From: Lathyrus oleraceus | Taxonomy: Eukaryota; Streptophyta; Magnoliopsida; Fabales; Fabaceae | NCBI RefSeq assembly: GCF_024323335.1 | Contig: NC_066579.1 | Span: 240,721,652-240,785,651 of the forward strand | Direction of reading: 5' to 3' | DNA: 64,000 nucleotides | Part shown: positions 36,423-48,060 of the stretch, piece after piece | Layout: each line of letters opens with the position of its first letter | Numbering within the stretch: the first letter of the stretch is position 1 | The notes under the pieces: model-generated | What the model was told of the DNA's origin: nothing | Seen by the model: only the letters and a program-made list of their open reading frames with translations | Databases searched by the model: none | Made by a program: the position numbers and the translations under genes

Positions 36423-38948
36423 TGAAACACCTTAAATTTGATTAATTAATTGAATTGAATTGTTTTGAATTTTATTTGATTAATTAGTGTTTCAAATTAT
36501 TTGTTGTGTGATTGTGGGGGTAAGTATCCTTGAGTAGAGGTATAGAAGGAGTAAGAGCTTGGAATAATTGTTTAGAAATTAATTGGAATTTTAATTAATT
36601 ATTAGAATAAATAGTATTTTTATTTGAGTTAATTAATTAAATAATAAAATGATGGAATTGGGCCATTTGTGAGAATTGGAGAAAATAAGGGGTAAAAATA
36701 GAGAAGTTATTATTGAGTTAGGTAAATTTCATAATTAGACAAAGTGGTGAGAGAGTATATATTCTAAAAGTAGGAAAATAGTTAGGGTTTTAGAAAAACT
36801 TCAGGCACGTAGAAAAGAGACAAAAGATGGAAAGGGGAGCAAGCTATAAAGTTGAGGAGAGAACTCATAGAGACTTCACAAATCATCATCAATTGCTAAA
36901 TATCTAAGATAAAGGGGGAGAAAGGGCTGCCAATCTAGGTGTTTTATATGACGGGATAGAGATGAGAAGTCCTTACTCTCTTTAGGGAAATTTAGATGTG
37001 ATTGATTATGAATTTCTATGATGTTTTGTTGTTATTGGTTGTTTTGATGATGAAATTTGTATGCCTACATGTGCACTATTTTCTGTTTTGAGATGTTAAA
37101 TGTTTTCCACCATGTTTGAGGGTTTAGAAGGTTTGGGGTAAACATGAATTGATGAGATTGAATGATTTTGTTGATGCCAATATGTTATATATTGTGATAT
37201 TTATATTTAAATCATTGAATATGTGTAGTATGTCAAATTCTGAGGTTGGGAGTTTTTACGGAATCAAAATCGGAGGTCCGAAAGATCTCCAATAGTGAAA
37301 ATTGCTCTTTTTCCCTTATAGTGGTAACCGATTACCGTGTTGGTGTAACCGGTTATAGATGAACTAGTGAGTTTTTTTTTTAAATTTTCGTGACTGTAAC
37401 CAATTATGGGTTTTGGTGTAACCGGTTATAGTTGTTGGGTTTTCCAGAAATGCTAATTTTTTATTTTCAATTGTTTTCGTCGTAACTTGAGTTTCGTGAC
37501 TCGGATTTAGGCATAGTTTGAAGCGCTGAAAAGCTAATGCACTGAGCTATCATATGGTGAAGCTTGGTGAACTATTCTAATTATAATTATGTACCTAATG
37601 TGTCAATTTTTGTATTGACTTGTGTGATCGGTTAGCGAATCGTTATGGTTATATGATGATGTGTTGTTGTGTTGGTGAAGTAACATGAATAAATGCTTAT
37701 GAATGTAAATTTGTTGAGTTAGTTGTTGTTTATTAATATTGTTACATGGATTTCTTGTTGCGTATGGTGAATGTTGTGATACATAAATGGTGAGATGTGT
37801 GTAGGGATCCTTTTGGTGAACATTTTTATGATAATGCATGTTAATGAGAGTAATGCGTCATAATTTACGGGCTTCGGTCCAGTATTGGTATGCTCTAGTC
37901 CGGTGGTATGGATCGGGAGCGAGTAGCTATTTCTAGTGAGGAACTAGTGAAGCGTTACCTATGGTGATGGTAATGAAATTTGGTGTGCTCTGGTCCGGTG
38001 GTATGGATCGTGAGCGAGTAGCTAGCTCTAGTGAGGAACTAGTGAAGTGTTACCTATGGCGATGGTAAAGAGCTTTGGTGTGCTCGCATCCTATGGTGGA
38101 GATTGGGAGCGAGTAATTAGTTTCAGGTGGGAATTGGTGAAGCGTTACCTATGGTGATGCTAACGATTTTGTGTGCTCTGGTCCTATTATGGGAATCGAG
38201 AGAGAGATGAACCTGAGTATTCATGAATGGTATCGTATGCATAATGAGTCCATTGTGGAGTACATTTGCATATATGATTGTATATGTTATTGATTTTTCA
38301 TGATGCTTATGATTAGATGTGATTATATGGTTACTGTCATGAATTAGGTATGAGAATATATTGTTGATAGTTGTGTAATGAATGTGTACTTGATGTGTGT
38401 TCTCTATCTTAGAATTATTTACACTATTTATATTGGTTTGTTGTTTCTCACTCTTTATGTTTGAATGTTTCCTTTACATGGGTGTCATGCAGATACTTAG
38501 AAGTAGTATTGCTGAAGTAAGTGGAAGGTAGCTCTTGGAGTGGCATCCAATAGTTTGTCGTTTTCTTTAGTAGGGTCTTACTCTGGCCATGTAACATCCG
38601 GCTGAGAACGTTTGATTTCACATTTTTTTTGAAGTTGCTATTTATGTTTGATGATATTTCAAAGTTGTGGCGAGTTAAATATTACAACTCTTTTTGTTGC
38701 TTTATGAAAGTTGAAATTTATGAGACTAAACGTCATAGGTTGCAATTATTGTGTTTAATTGATTTAATAATGATTTTGTTACGATGATACCCTAAGTGAA
38801 GGTGAGCATGTGATGGCAGATGTTATATGAATTGATGTAACCCGTGTTACGGAGCAAGATTTGTATTTTTATGTGTGTGACACCCTAGGTGGACGTAACT
38901 TTTAATAAATTATGCGCTAAAATTGTATATGGGGTTTAGTGTGTTACA
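36423..38948 (+). repeat. Chromovirus 3' LTR (2,526 bp)
   Basis: Starts TGAAACACCTTAAATTTG, ends GTGTGTTACA, and aligns throughout with 31,043-33,606 with many scattered differences and small gaps, for example in the 95-bp internal repeats (37,880-38,190). Confidence 0.92.
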
Positions 38949-39300
38949 AAGTCTACCTTTTATAAGGAAGTTAATCGATAATCAATAGCAAAAACTAGAG
39001 CAACAGAAAGATCTGAAGGTAGAAAGTCATTTGTCTCATTAAAAATATCAAAAGGCTAGAGTACTAAAGCACTCAAGTAGGGAAATCATGCCCTAAACTC
39101 TCCCCTAGGGTTACGCGCTTAGAGAAAGTACAAAACGCTTCGATGATGAGAAATAATTTAATGCAGTTATCCCTCACTACTTTTTCAATAAACTCCAGAT
39201 GTTTCCACGCATGGTTCAAAGAGAACAACACCCTCGAAGGGTGGCCATGACTACTAAGACTTCGCCACCTCAGTAAATCCTGACAAGCCTTGGGGGAACC
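38949..39300 (+). other. Tat element 3' region, second part
   Basis: No gene. Continues the sequence broken at 31,042. Ends with a purine-rich CTTGGGGGAACC that could be the PPT of the Tat element, directly before the LTR at 39,301. Confidence 0.45.
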
Positions 39301-39590
39301 TGTTCTGAGCCAGCCAAAGGCCTAAAGAGTTAAGGCCGAAATTAATGTCAATCCACTCCAAATGACCGAAGATATAAAGTCATCTCACACGAAATGCAAG
39401 GTATAATTTATCATCTCCACTTTTCACTACACTCACTTGAATTTTAAACTGACTTGGGCGTTGGAGTGCTAACCTTGCAGGTCCACCCCTGCGCCGCCTT
39501 ATCGAAGATCAACACCACCAGTTGAGTATTCCTTAAAACCAACTTACACCTAATTCTGGTTCCAGAACAGAATGGTTCCATAACAGAACA
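39301..39590 (+). repeat. Probable 3' LTR of the Tat relic (290 bp)
   Basis: Begins TGTTCTGAGCC and ends ACAGAACA, so the ends form the inverted repeat TGTTCTG/CAGAACA. It has a TATA-like ATATAAAG (near 39,371) and the stretch GACTTGGGCGTTGGAGTG followed by TTGCAGGTCC, a conserved sequence of many dicot Tat LTRs. A G-rich tract precedes it. No partner LTR is present in the window. Confidence 0.65.
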
Positions 39591-39591
39591 T

Positions 39592-39600
<9 letters not shown>

Positions 39601-39646
<46 letters not shown>
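39601..39646 (+). repeat. (TA)n microsatellite
   Basis: 23 uninterrupted TA units directly after the Tat LTR. Confidence 0.97.
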
Positions 39647-39647
<1 letters not shown>

Positions 39648-40258
39648 TTGCAAAAAAACAATATGTGACAACCCCTTGTGGTGTATGGTTGTAAGAGGTT
39701 TTTAGGATACTTAGACAATACGTTGGGCTTGCTCACACATGGTGATAAAAAGCTTTGTGTGTGTTTCTGTGTGAAATTGGAGATCCCTCTTCTATCCTAA
39801 GACTGAGTTATTTATAGAGGTATCTTTGGATTTGGGTCAAGGAGTGGTGACTAGCTTCCTTGCTAGATAGGTGGGAAGGAAGAGTTTGTGCTTCCTTAAA
39901 TCGTAGAGGGGTTGGTTATCCTCCCTAACTTCCTCTTTGACTCTATTTTAGTGGGACATGCCATTTCATATGTTCTCAGAAAAGTGGGAAATGAGGTTGG
40001 TTCAGATGGGTGTGGCCTAGTTAGGCAGGCTAGATAGAATATTCAAGCAACCTAAATGCCGACTTTGGGCAACCAAAGTCTTCATGGGGCAACTCGCCCC
40101 TGTCAGCGTGTTAGCCTTTAATATCCCCTTGGCGAACTATCCTCTCCAAGATTCTAATAAGTTATAATGTTATACAATCCCTCAAGCAAGAGGGCTCAAA
40201 GAGGACGAAGTGATTTAATCCAGGGAGACTTTAAGTCCTTCATACTAGATTTTATGTT
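39647..40258. other. Non-coding repeat-derived sequence, no gene seen
   Basis: No coding domain. It includes a TATA-like GTTATTTATAGAGG near 39,808 and may be part of an unidentified LTR leading into the tandem array. Confidence 0.4.
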
Positions 40259-40457
40259 GAGCTCCTCGGGCGAGACTTTAAGTGGAGTCCCTCAAGCGAG
40301 ACTTTAATATTATTCTCTCAGGCGAGACCTTAAGTTGAGTCCATCGAGTGAGACTTTAAGTTGAGTCCCTCGTGAAATATCTTAAGTTGAGTCCCTCAAA
40401 TGAGACTCTAAGTGAAGTCCCTAGGGCAAGACTTTAAGTTGATTTCCTTATGTGGGA

Positions 40458-41874
40458 TGATAGGAAAAATAGCAAGTGTACTAATTTTTACCGATGTAGT
40501 AATAAGGAGTTTTATTCCCAAGGATCAATCTCAGGGATTGCGTAGGAAATACTTATTTTACTTCTGATTCTATTTGAACAAAAACACAATGGTTTGGTTG
40601 GTTTTGGGAATTTATAACAACAAACACAAAAAGATAGTAAAGAATAATTGATTAAGATGAAACATGCTAGGGTGAGTGGTAGATTTAACTAGTTATGAAT
40701 TCAAGTCAAGATTTCCTCAATACACATGAAACATTCAATTACCTAACCTCAGAATGTTCTTCCTTAAGTCCTTAATGAAGAAACTATTAAACTACCAATT
40801 CTTACTCAAATGTCCATTCGACTAATCATTGGTTTTAATCATAAATAATATCAAGGTTTATGGTGATTTACAAAAGTTCCTAGTCCTAGGTGATGCAATT
40901 ATAAACCCAATTGTGTGAAAACCCTAACAATCACAATCCTGTTATTGATAGTCATAGATCTAATTGTATTTGTCCGATACAAAAGCATAATAACATCACA
41001 CAATTGAATTGAAATACGTAACATAGTAATAAGAAAATCCATGGTTCGAATTCATAACATAAGATCAAATCAGGACCACCCCCCCCCTAGCATTTGGGGG
41101 TTTAGCCTCTCATAGTATTCAAAGAAATCATAGTGTGGAAATTAAACATTACAAAGAATTAGGAGATTTTGATCTTTTAATGGTTGATGCCCTTGAATCT
41201 CGCCGTCTTCAAATCCTCCGTAATAGTTATATTCTCCAGTGCAATCTTTTTCTCTCGTACGTCAAAAGTTCCCTTCTCTTTCTCTCCAAAGTCTTCTAAT
41301 AGCCTCAGATGGTTTTTTCTCCCCGTAAGAAGTCCAAAATACCCTTAATGAACAGGGCAGATCCACACAACATAAAGTAAAATTTCTCAGCCGCGCCCAT
41401 CAACACGGCCCGTGTGGATTCACACGGGTGCCCGTGTTGTTCTTCAAAAGTTGTGTTTTTTAAAGCAAGCTACAGAGGCATCAACACGGGTCGTGTTGAT
41501 TTACACGGGTGGCCGTGTTAACCCCCTGTTTTACCTCTTTGAGTGCTCCTTCCTGGAAAACAACACGGGCCGTGTTGATGTACACGGGAGCCCGTGTTGA
41601 CCTTCTGCATCTTCATATTTTGGCCTTCCGGAGCATCCAACACTCAGCTATTAGTCCTTTTGAACCTATGCAACAACCTGCAACACTAACACTACCAAAT
41701 CGAAGCATAAAAGAGACTTTTTGACACAAACATGTAACAAAATGCAATGCAATGATAAACTAACGAAACATGTTAAATGACTTTAAAACAACTAAAAACA
41801 ACCACAAATCTTACCAAAGTGATGAAAATATGTCGGATAAAATGTGGGAATTCAATGGAAATGGTGACCGATCA
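40458..41874 (+). mobile_element. Probable solo LTR (1,417 bp) with TGGGA target-site duplication
   Basis: The tandem array is broken by a segment that starts TGATAGGAAAAATAG and ends GGTGACCGATCA. Identical TGGGA pentamers flank it (40,453-40,457 and 41,875-41,879), and the array continues on both sides. TG...CA ends, 5-bp duplication, no coding region and no internal PBS fit a solo LTR left by recombination between two LTRs. Orientation is arbitrary. A non-LTR explanation is less likely given the ends. Confidence 0.75.
41401..41600 (+). repeat. Three palindromic ACACGGGCCGTGT repeats
   Basis: Units at 41,401-41,439, 41,482-41,520 and 41,561-41,600, about 80 bp apart, each built as CAACACGGGxCGTGTTGAT, then TACACGGG, then xCCCGTGTT. 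Each can form a strong hairpin. They lie inside the solo LTR. Confidence 0.85.
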
Positions 41875-43777
41875 TGGGACCTTAATTTGAGTCCCTCGTG
41901 AAATACTTTAAGTGGATTCCATTGGGAGGGAATTTAAGTTCATTCTCAGGCCAAACATTAAGTTGAGTCCTTAGTAGATAATTTAAGTGGAGTTCCTTAA
42001 GAAAGATTTTAAGTTGAGTCCCTTAGGTGAGACCTTAAGTTGATTCCCTCGGGTGAGACTTTTAGTGGGGTCCCTTAAGAGAGACCTTAAGTTGAGTTCC
42101 TTAAAGGGTGAGTCCTTAGTTCATCAGTGAAGGATTCAAAGCTATCAGAGTGTTCATCTGGATTTAATCAGAAATTAGGGTTTCATGGCTACCTGCAACA
42201 GGCAATGTTTGTTTGTAAGTAGAGGAGCTCATCCATGTCATGATTAGATAGGCATCTTGGCCTAGGAAGATTCACAATTATCTCAGAAAGATCCATTGGC
42301 AATCAGTGCAATCAGTTCCTGATCATTTTGCCCTAAAACTAGGGTTTGGTATAAAATCAGTTTATTTATGATTCTTTGGGTGAAACTCTTTTCCATGACC
42401 CTCCATATGTCCACAAGGTTCTACATACAAAAAAGCAGCTCTTTATTTTTTGAGCTAGAAGTGCTTCAATTGATCAATGGAATCGGGAATCAGACAGTTT
42501 GGGAAAAGTCAACTATGGGGCCAGAAAAGTCAACTCCTGACATTTTGAGAGTGGAATCTCAAAATCCATGCCTAGGGGATACTACATGTGAAATTTGATC
42601 AAGGTTTGATCATGGATTCATCATTTAATCAGGAATTGGAAAAGATTACTTAATTTGGAAATGGTTGACTTTCCATTTAGCCCATTTTAATCAGGAATCA
42701 GGAATTGAAATTTGCACTCACTTTAAGCCCATTTTGCATCAAGATAAAAGCTCCATTTGAATATTTCTCCAACATGAAAGTTGTTCCTCTTGTTCCAAGC
42801 TTTCTATAGATATAAAGTTTGCTCCATTTGGATTAGAATTGAGAAAGTTATGCGTCAAAGTGAGACATTTTTTTAGGACACTTAGAAAAAATTTTAAGTC
42901 CAAAATCTTCAAAATTTGTCAAGACTTCTTGGCCAGTTTTCTTGCACTTCAAGGCATTATTTGAAAATACTTTCTTCACAACAATTTTACCTTTCCATAT
43001 CCTATTTCACATCCTTTTGAAATCATCTCATTTGGATCCATGGTTTGAGAGATACATTCATTTAAAGTGGGCACCATGACTTGATTTTCTAGGCAGATTT
43101 TGGGCCTGGCTGGCCCAATCAGATTTTCTAAGCATGCTGCACAAAACAGTCACTTTTTTTTACCTCTTTTGGCCATGCATTGGACATCCATTCACTTATG
43201 TTTGGCCCAAAATAACAACATTTTACACCTCACTTCACACTTTTATTCTTATGGATAAATCACTTATTAAAAAGCCCATGAGAACACCTAATCCACCCTA
43301 TTTAAGAAGCTGAAACCCTAACCCTAAAGGAGCATTGGAATTTCGTGCCAAGGAGGAAAACCTTCATCACATATTAGATACCATTCCACTTCTATTTTCC
43401 ATTAGGTAATCATCTCTTCCATGGCCATGTTTTGATATATCTATGCTTGCTTACCATGCTCATCACCATTAATCCTTCCATGTTCATATTTCTTTTTCTT
43501 ATTTAAAATATTTTCTTCGTCGATAAAATTACCCAAAAATATTTTTCATTTTTCTTAACGTTTTATTTAATTTTATATAATTTTTATTTTCGTATTTTTT
43601 TAATATTAATGTTTTATTTTAATTATTTATTCTAAATGGTCCATTTTAACATACTTTTTTTATTGATTTTATTTTTATGACTTAAAATTATTGTTAGAAT
43701 TTGATTTTTGGGATGAAGGTTGACCACTGTCTCATGGTCAACCTGACCTTTTCTTGGAATTTTATTTCACATTTTCA

Positions 43778-44138
43778 ATTTATTTCTAACCTAGTCTTAT
43801 TAATTGACTTTTGGTTTGACTTCTATTTTGTATTAATTAATTCCCGTATCAATTTTCATTATTTTTAAAATCTTTTTGGGGGATGATGATGTCCTGACCC
43901 CACATTATTTAGTTTAATTTTTCATAATTTTGTTGATTAATTTACTATTTATTCTTGATTTATTTCTAACCTAGTCTTATTAATTGACTTTTGGTTTGAC
44001 CTATGTTTTGTTTTAACTGATTCACGTGCAAATTTTCATTATTTTAAAAATCTTTTTGGAGGATAATGATGTCCTGGACCCACCTTATTTAGTTTTATTT
44101 TTCATAATTTTCTTGATTAATTTGCTATTTATTTGTTA
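43778..44138 (+). repeat. 180-bp direct duplication inside the Ogre-type LTR
   Basis: The block starting ATTTATTTCTAACCTAGTC recurs exactly 180 bp later (43,778 and 43,958). The two copies share most bases, including GATGATGTCCTG versus AATGATGTCCTG. Confidence 0.85.
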
Positions 44139-44764
44139 TTTTTTAAGTTGACTTGAATTTTCAGTTGACTTCTTTATGATCGATGTTTGACTTAGGGATT
44201 GCTTATGGCAATTGAAGAGATCTTTTAATCCTCCCTTGTTCATCTTATATGCCATGTATTAGAGGCCTTTTACCTTGATTTTATTTGGTCCTTACCTCAT
44301 TTCCTGATTAAATTATTCAGTGGACCCTTCGTGTGTATATTTTCATCTGTTTGATTCATCTGTTATCTTTTATACTTGTTTCTCTCATTCATGCTTTCTA
44401 TTGCTTGATTATTTAACATGTTCATACTCCCATGCATTGTTTAAATGCTCCATTATTCGATTCTTTGGTTTGATTATATATTTTTTATTTATCCGATCTG
44501 ATTGATAATTGTTGTCTACTTGTATGATGTATGAGGCATATATTCTTATTGTTTGTTTGCCATGAATAATCCCCATTCATAACAAATGTACCCCTCTCCC
44601 ATAAAGTGTATAATATTTATTTCTTTATTTCTTTAAACACCTGTTAATACAAGAATTAAAATGAACATCCGATAATCATTTCAAAATAAGATCAAAAGCT
44701 CGATCCAACATCGAGTAATCATTTTCAAAACTTAACAGAACCAGCACGCATTCATCCATCCTCT

Positions 44765-44832
44765 TGTAAGTCGATTGCCTCAGGCATCGCCATCTACCTG
44801 TAAGTCGATTGCCTCCAGCATCGCCATCTACC
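44765..44832 (+). repeat. 34-bp tandem duplication
   Basis: TGTAAGTCGATTGCCTC, then CATCGCCATCTACC, is present twice in a row (44,765-44,798 and 44,799-44,832), nearly identical. Confidence 0.85.
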
Positions 44833-45925
44833 CTTATCCGTAACTCCTCACCACGCTCCATCTGTCGACTCTTGTTCCGTTTAGGTAGCACCAATTAGGT
44901 AGAACCCTTTGTATGATAACATAGGTAGAATTCTCTTATTCTTTGCATGCTAACATTATGTAGATATTCCCCTTTGTAAATCCTAACACATAGGTCCATA
45001 TTTCATGACAACTCTAGAGCAGAGCTTCCCCACTTTTAGACCTTCCGTGCGTCTCCGATCTTGTGGCATGTCAGTCCGTTCTATTGCAAAGAGGTAACTG
45101 CCTAAGACTCGATTCAGCGAACTGCGACACCTACTGCTAGGACGTGAACGCATTGCCCACTTTCCTTTGACACAGCTGGTGTCCCCTTTTGTAAGTCCAT
45201 GTTCAAATGGCAATCCTTAACCCCTAGTTTAGTCGAACTACGACAACTCTGGTTCTCATGTTCAGATGAGATACGTAGGCACGAGATGCGATGTCTTGCC
45301 GAGTTTGACTGATGACTAATAACTAATCCTTGTTTGCTTTTGCCCTTGCTGCGATTCTTTTCTCTCGCCCTCGTTGCGATCGAGACCTTCCCTTTCTCTT
45401 GCCCTAGTTGCAATCGAGACCCTTGTTCCCGTAGTTAGCCGAACTACGTTTTGCTCTGATTCTCATTCCAGATGAGATACGTAGGCATAAGACGCGACGT
45501 CTTACCGAGCACACTTCTCTTTAACCCATAGGTAGCCGAGCTACGAAGACTCTGATTCTCATACTCATATGAGATACGTAGGCAGTGGATGCGACATCCT
45601 TGCGAGTCAGTTTCTTTTAACCTTCCTTTTAGTAAATAGTACTTTAGATATACCTACACCCTTTAGACTAGAACAACACTTATGAAAAGGGCTCCCTAGG
45701 AGTACCTAGGATGTTTTGGGTGCTTAAAACCTTCTCATTGCATAACCAACCCCCTTACCCAAATCTCTGACATATTTACTAGTTTTTGATTCGATAAAAC
45801 TTTTAGGTTTTTGTTCGCTTTCTAACCATTCCTTTGGATAAATAGAAGTGCGGTGGCGACTCAACTTGTATGATTTACCTTGAATTTAGTCAATATCTCT
45901 AATGGTAACGAATACCCCGCTACAC

Positions 45926-47940
45926 TGCATAAGAGGTTAGAAAGTTTATATTCCAAATGAAAGGTAATTCTTCTCTGGAGAAGAATGGGCTCTCGGATCT
46001 GTTCAATCAACACTATTGGGATATTGTTGGCAATGATATCACTAATATGGCTCTTGACATTCTTAATAATAATGGTAATGTTTCTAACCTTAACCAAACT
46101 TACATTTGCCTTATTTTTAAGACAAATAAGCCCATTAATCCTTCGGATTCCAAACCTATTTCTTTATGTAATGTTACCATTAAGATTATCACTAAGATTA
46201 TAAAAAATAGGATAAAACCCCGCCTTAATCAAACTATTAGTCCCTTATAAAGTTCTTTTATTCTAGGTAGACTCATTGTTGATAATATATTATGTTAGCT
46301 TTTGAAGATTTCCATACTCTTAGAAAAAATAGTAGCAAAAGAAAAGGTTATATATTATGTTAGTTTTTGAAGATTTCCATACTCTTTTTTTTTGTGTTGA
46401 GGTGATTTCTAAATTAGTTACTAAGAGTCATGATAATGTTATTATTCGTGGTCATAGGATAGCCAAAACGGCCCCAGGAATTTCACATATGTTTTTTTGT
46501 TGATGACAACTTAATATATTATAAGGCTCGGAAAGAAAAGGCTAAAAGTTAAAAAATGTGTTGGATTTTATTAAAATACTTCAGGCCAATTGATAAATTT
46601 GGATAAATCAGTTATGGTTTTTAGCAAAAAAGGCTAATGAAGATTCCAAAACCTGAATTTGATAATTAGATTTGACAACATAATTGGTAATTACTTAGGG
46701 CTCCCAGCCTAAGTGGGCAGATCTAAGATGTTTGATTTTAATTTCACTTTGGAGAGAATCAAAAGCAAAGTAAATGGGTGGAAGGAAAAAATGTACTCTA
46801 TGATGGTAAAATTATGCTCATAAAGGCAGTGACTCGGGTTATCCCAACTTATGTCATTCGTGTGTTAAAGTTGCCTGAAAATTTCTATAAGGATATGAAT
46901 AGCCTCATTAGGAACTACTGACGGGGGAGGCTAAGAAAGAGGAAAGAATAATTTGTTACACCGTCTAGGATAAACTCTCCCATAGAAAGAAGAAGGGTGG
47001 TCTAGGGTTCAGAAATATGAGCATTTTCAATGTTGCTTTGTTGGCTAAGTAAGAATGGATAATTTTGATTAATTAGGACTCTATAATACATAAATGTCTC
47101 AAGGCTAAGTACTTTCCAAAGTCTTCAATTTTGAAAACTCAAAGTAAACAATGTGATAGATACATGTGAAAAGGTATTATCAAAGCTAAAGATAAACTTA
47201 TCAAAGGGTGTTGTTGGACAATTAGAAATCGTATATCAATTAATGTGTGGGTGGATCCATGGATTCCCTATCAATTTTGATTTAAAGTCCTAACTTGGAA
47301 GCCTTTAAATTTAAAAGTGCTTTGGGTTAGAGACCTAATTGAGCAAGGTAGTAATAAATGGAACCTTCATATTATCAAGGACACGCTCATTCCCTATGAT
47401 AATGATATAATTAATCAAATCCCTATAAGTAATCAAAATGAGAAAGATATTGTGATGTGGATGGCTAATAAGCATGGAAAATACAGTGTCAAATTTGGTT
47501 ATCATTTCTTACATGACTAGAAATACAATAGTTACCCTGTTATATTTGATTATAAATAAGAAGAAAAAAAGTGAAAGATATTTTGGAGTATAAAAACAAT
47601 CGAGAATAAAAAAGCCTTAATTTTGTGCATCCTAAACAATACATTTCCTGTTAAGAGTGAGCTTAGTAAGAGAGGATTTAATTGTCCTATGTTTTTCCCT
47701 ATTTGTCTCCCTAAAGGGTAAGCTATATACCATACATTAACAAATTGTGAATGAACTAGAAGGATATGGTTTGGTTAAAACCTATATATTTATACTTCTC
47801 CAAGAATAATGCGGAGAACAATAAGGAGTGGTTATGGATGACTATTCATGAGAAAGACAAGGATACTATAAATAATGTTTTGAACATTCTTTATATCATG
47901 TAGTGGGATAGAAATAAAATTGTGTTTGAATGTTTTACCC
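45926..47940 (+). pseudogene. LINE (L1-type) ORF2 relic
   Basis: Plus-strand fragments of a non-LTR reverse transcriptase: GLSDLFNQHYWDIVGNDI, ICLIFKTNKP and PISLCNVTIKIITKII (45,957-46,250), a degenerate active-site region FFVDDNLIYYKA (about 46,490), and KIMLIKAVTRVIPTYVI (about 46,800). A zinc-binding-RT C-terminal part with WMANKHGKYSVKFGY follows (47,317-47,520). The order is that of plant L1-like ORF2, with many stops and frame changes. The endonuclease part is missing: the relic begins right at the end of the Ogre-type LTR, which probably cut it off. Confidence 0.82.
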
Positions 47941-48060
47941 TCCCATAAAGGGTATTTTGAAATGCACAATATACAATGCTAATCAGGAAACGGAGTCTTA
48001 ATTCATAAATCACAACAAGAATCTTAAGGATAGAAATGATATGAGCATAAAGTACAACAT

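Larger units (their letters stand above)
31043..38948 (+). mobile_element. Tekay/Del-type Ty3/gypsy chromovirus with deleted interior
   Basis: Two long LTRs (31,043-33,606 and 36,423-38,948) enclose only 2.8 kb. A tRNA-Met-type PBS follows the first LTR and a PPT precedes the second. The interior has RT, integrase and a C-terminal chromodomain-like end but almost no gag and no recognisable protease or RNase H, so large parts have been deleted. The flanking 5-mers (AAGCA left, AAGTC right) share only part of their bases, so a target-site duplication is not confirmed. Confidence 0.88.
24707..39590 (+). mobile_element. Tat-lineage Ty3/gypsy relic, interrupted by a chromovirus
   Basis: Plus-strand relic lacking its 5' LTR and gag. 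It starts abruptly after the copia 3' LTR with protease-like sequence, then RT, RNase H and integrase, an antisense ORF relic, and, after the inserted chromovirus (31,043-38,948), a 290-bp 3' LTR. The antisense ORF downstream of integrase and the short LTR fit the Retand/Grande branch of the Tat lineage. Stops occur every few dozen codons. Confidence 0.75.
40259..42115 (+). repeat. Degenerate 26-27 bp tandem array, interrupted
   Basis: Units of the type GAGTCCCTCGGGCGAGAC followed by TTTAAGTT repeat about eight times in 40,259-40,457 and nine more times in 41,880-42,115. The 1,417 bp between are a later insertion. Units vary by several bases and by 1-3 bp in length. No coding potential. It may belong to the LTR or 3' region of a large gypsy element. 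Confidence 0.85.
42116..45925 (+). repeat. Ogre-type LTR, plus strand, left border uncertain
   Basis: Ends ...GGTAACGAATACCCCGCTACA at 45,925; the last 250 bp are clearly homologous to the Ogre LTR at 14,177-14,430 in reverse. This conserved tail includes GGATGTTTTGGGTGCTTAAAA and the TTCGCTTTCTAACC and GGTGGCGACTC words. No PBS follows 45,925, so it is a solo LTR or the outer end of a 3' LTR. A promoter-like CCCTATTTAAGAAGC is near 43,305. The upstream border was not found; no CTGCA duplication is seen on the left. Confidence 0.7.

Noticed and set aside
31043..38948. AAGCA/AAGTC as target-site duplication of the chromovirus
   Set aside because: Only three of five bases agree; not enough to call a duplication.
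39444..39736. Minus-strand frames rich in Tyr-Ile repeats
   Set aside because: Translation of the (TA)n microsatellite.
44676..45413. Three minus-strand frames of 72-99 codons in the Ogre-type LTR
   Set aside because: No domains; located within LTR sequence with repeated GAGATACGTAGGC words.
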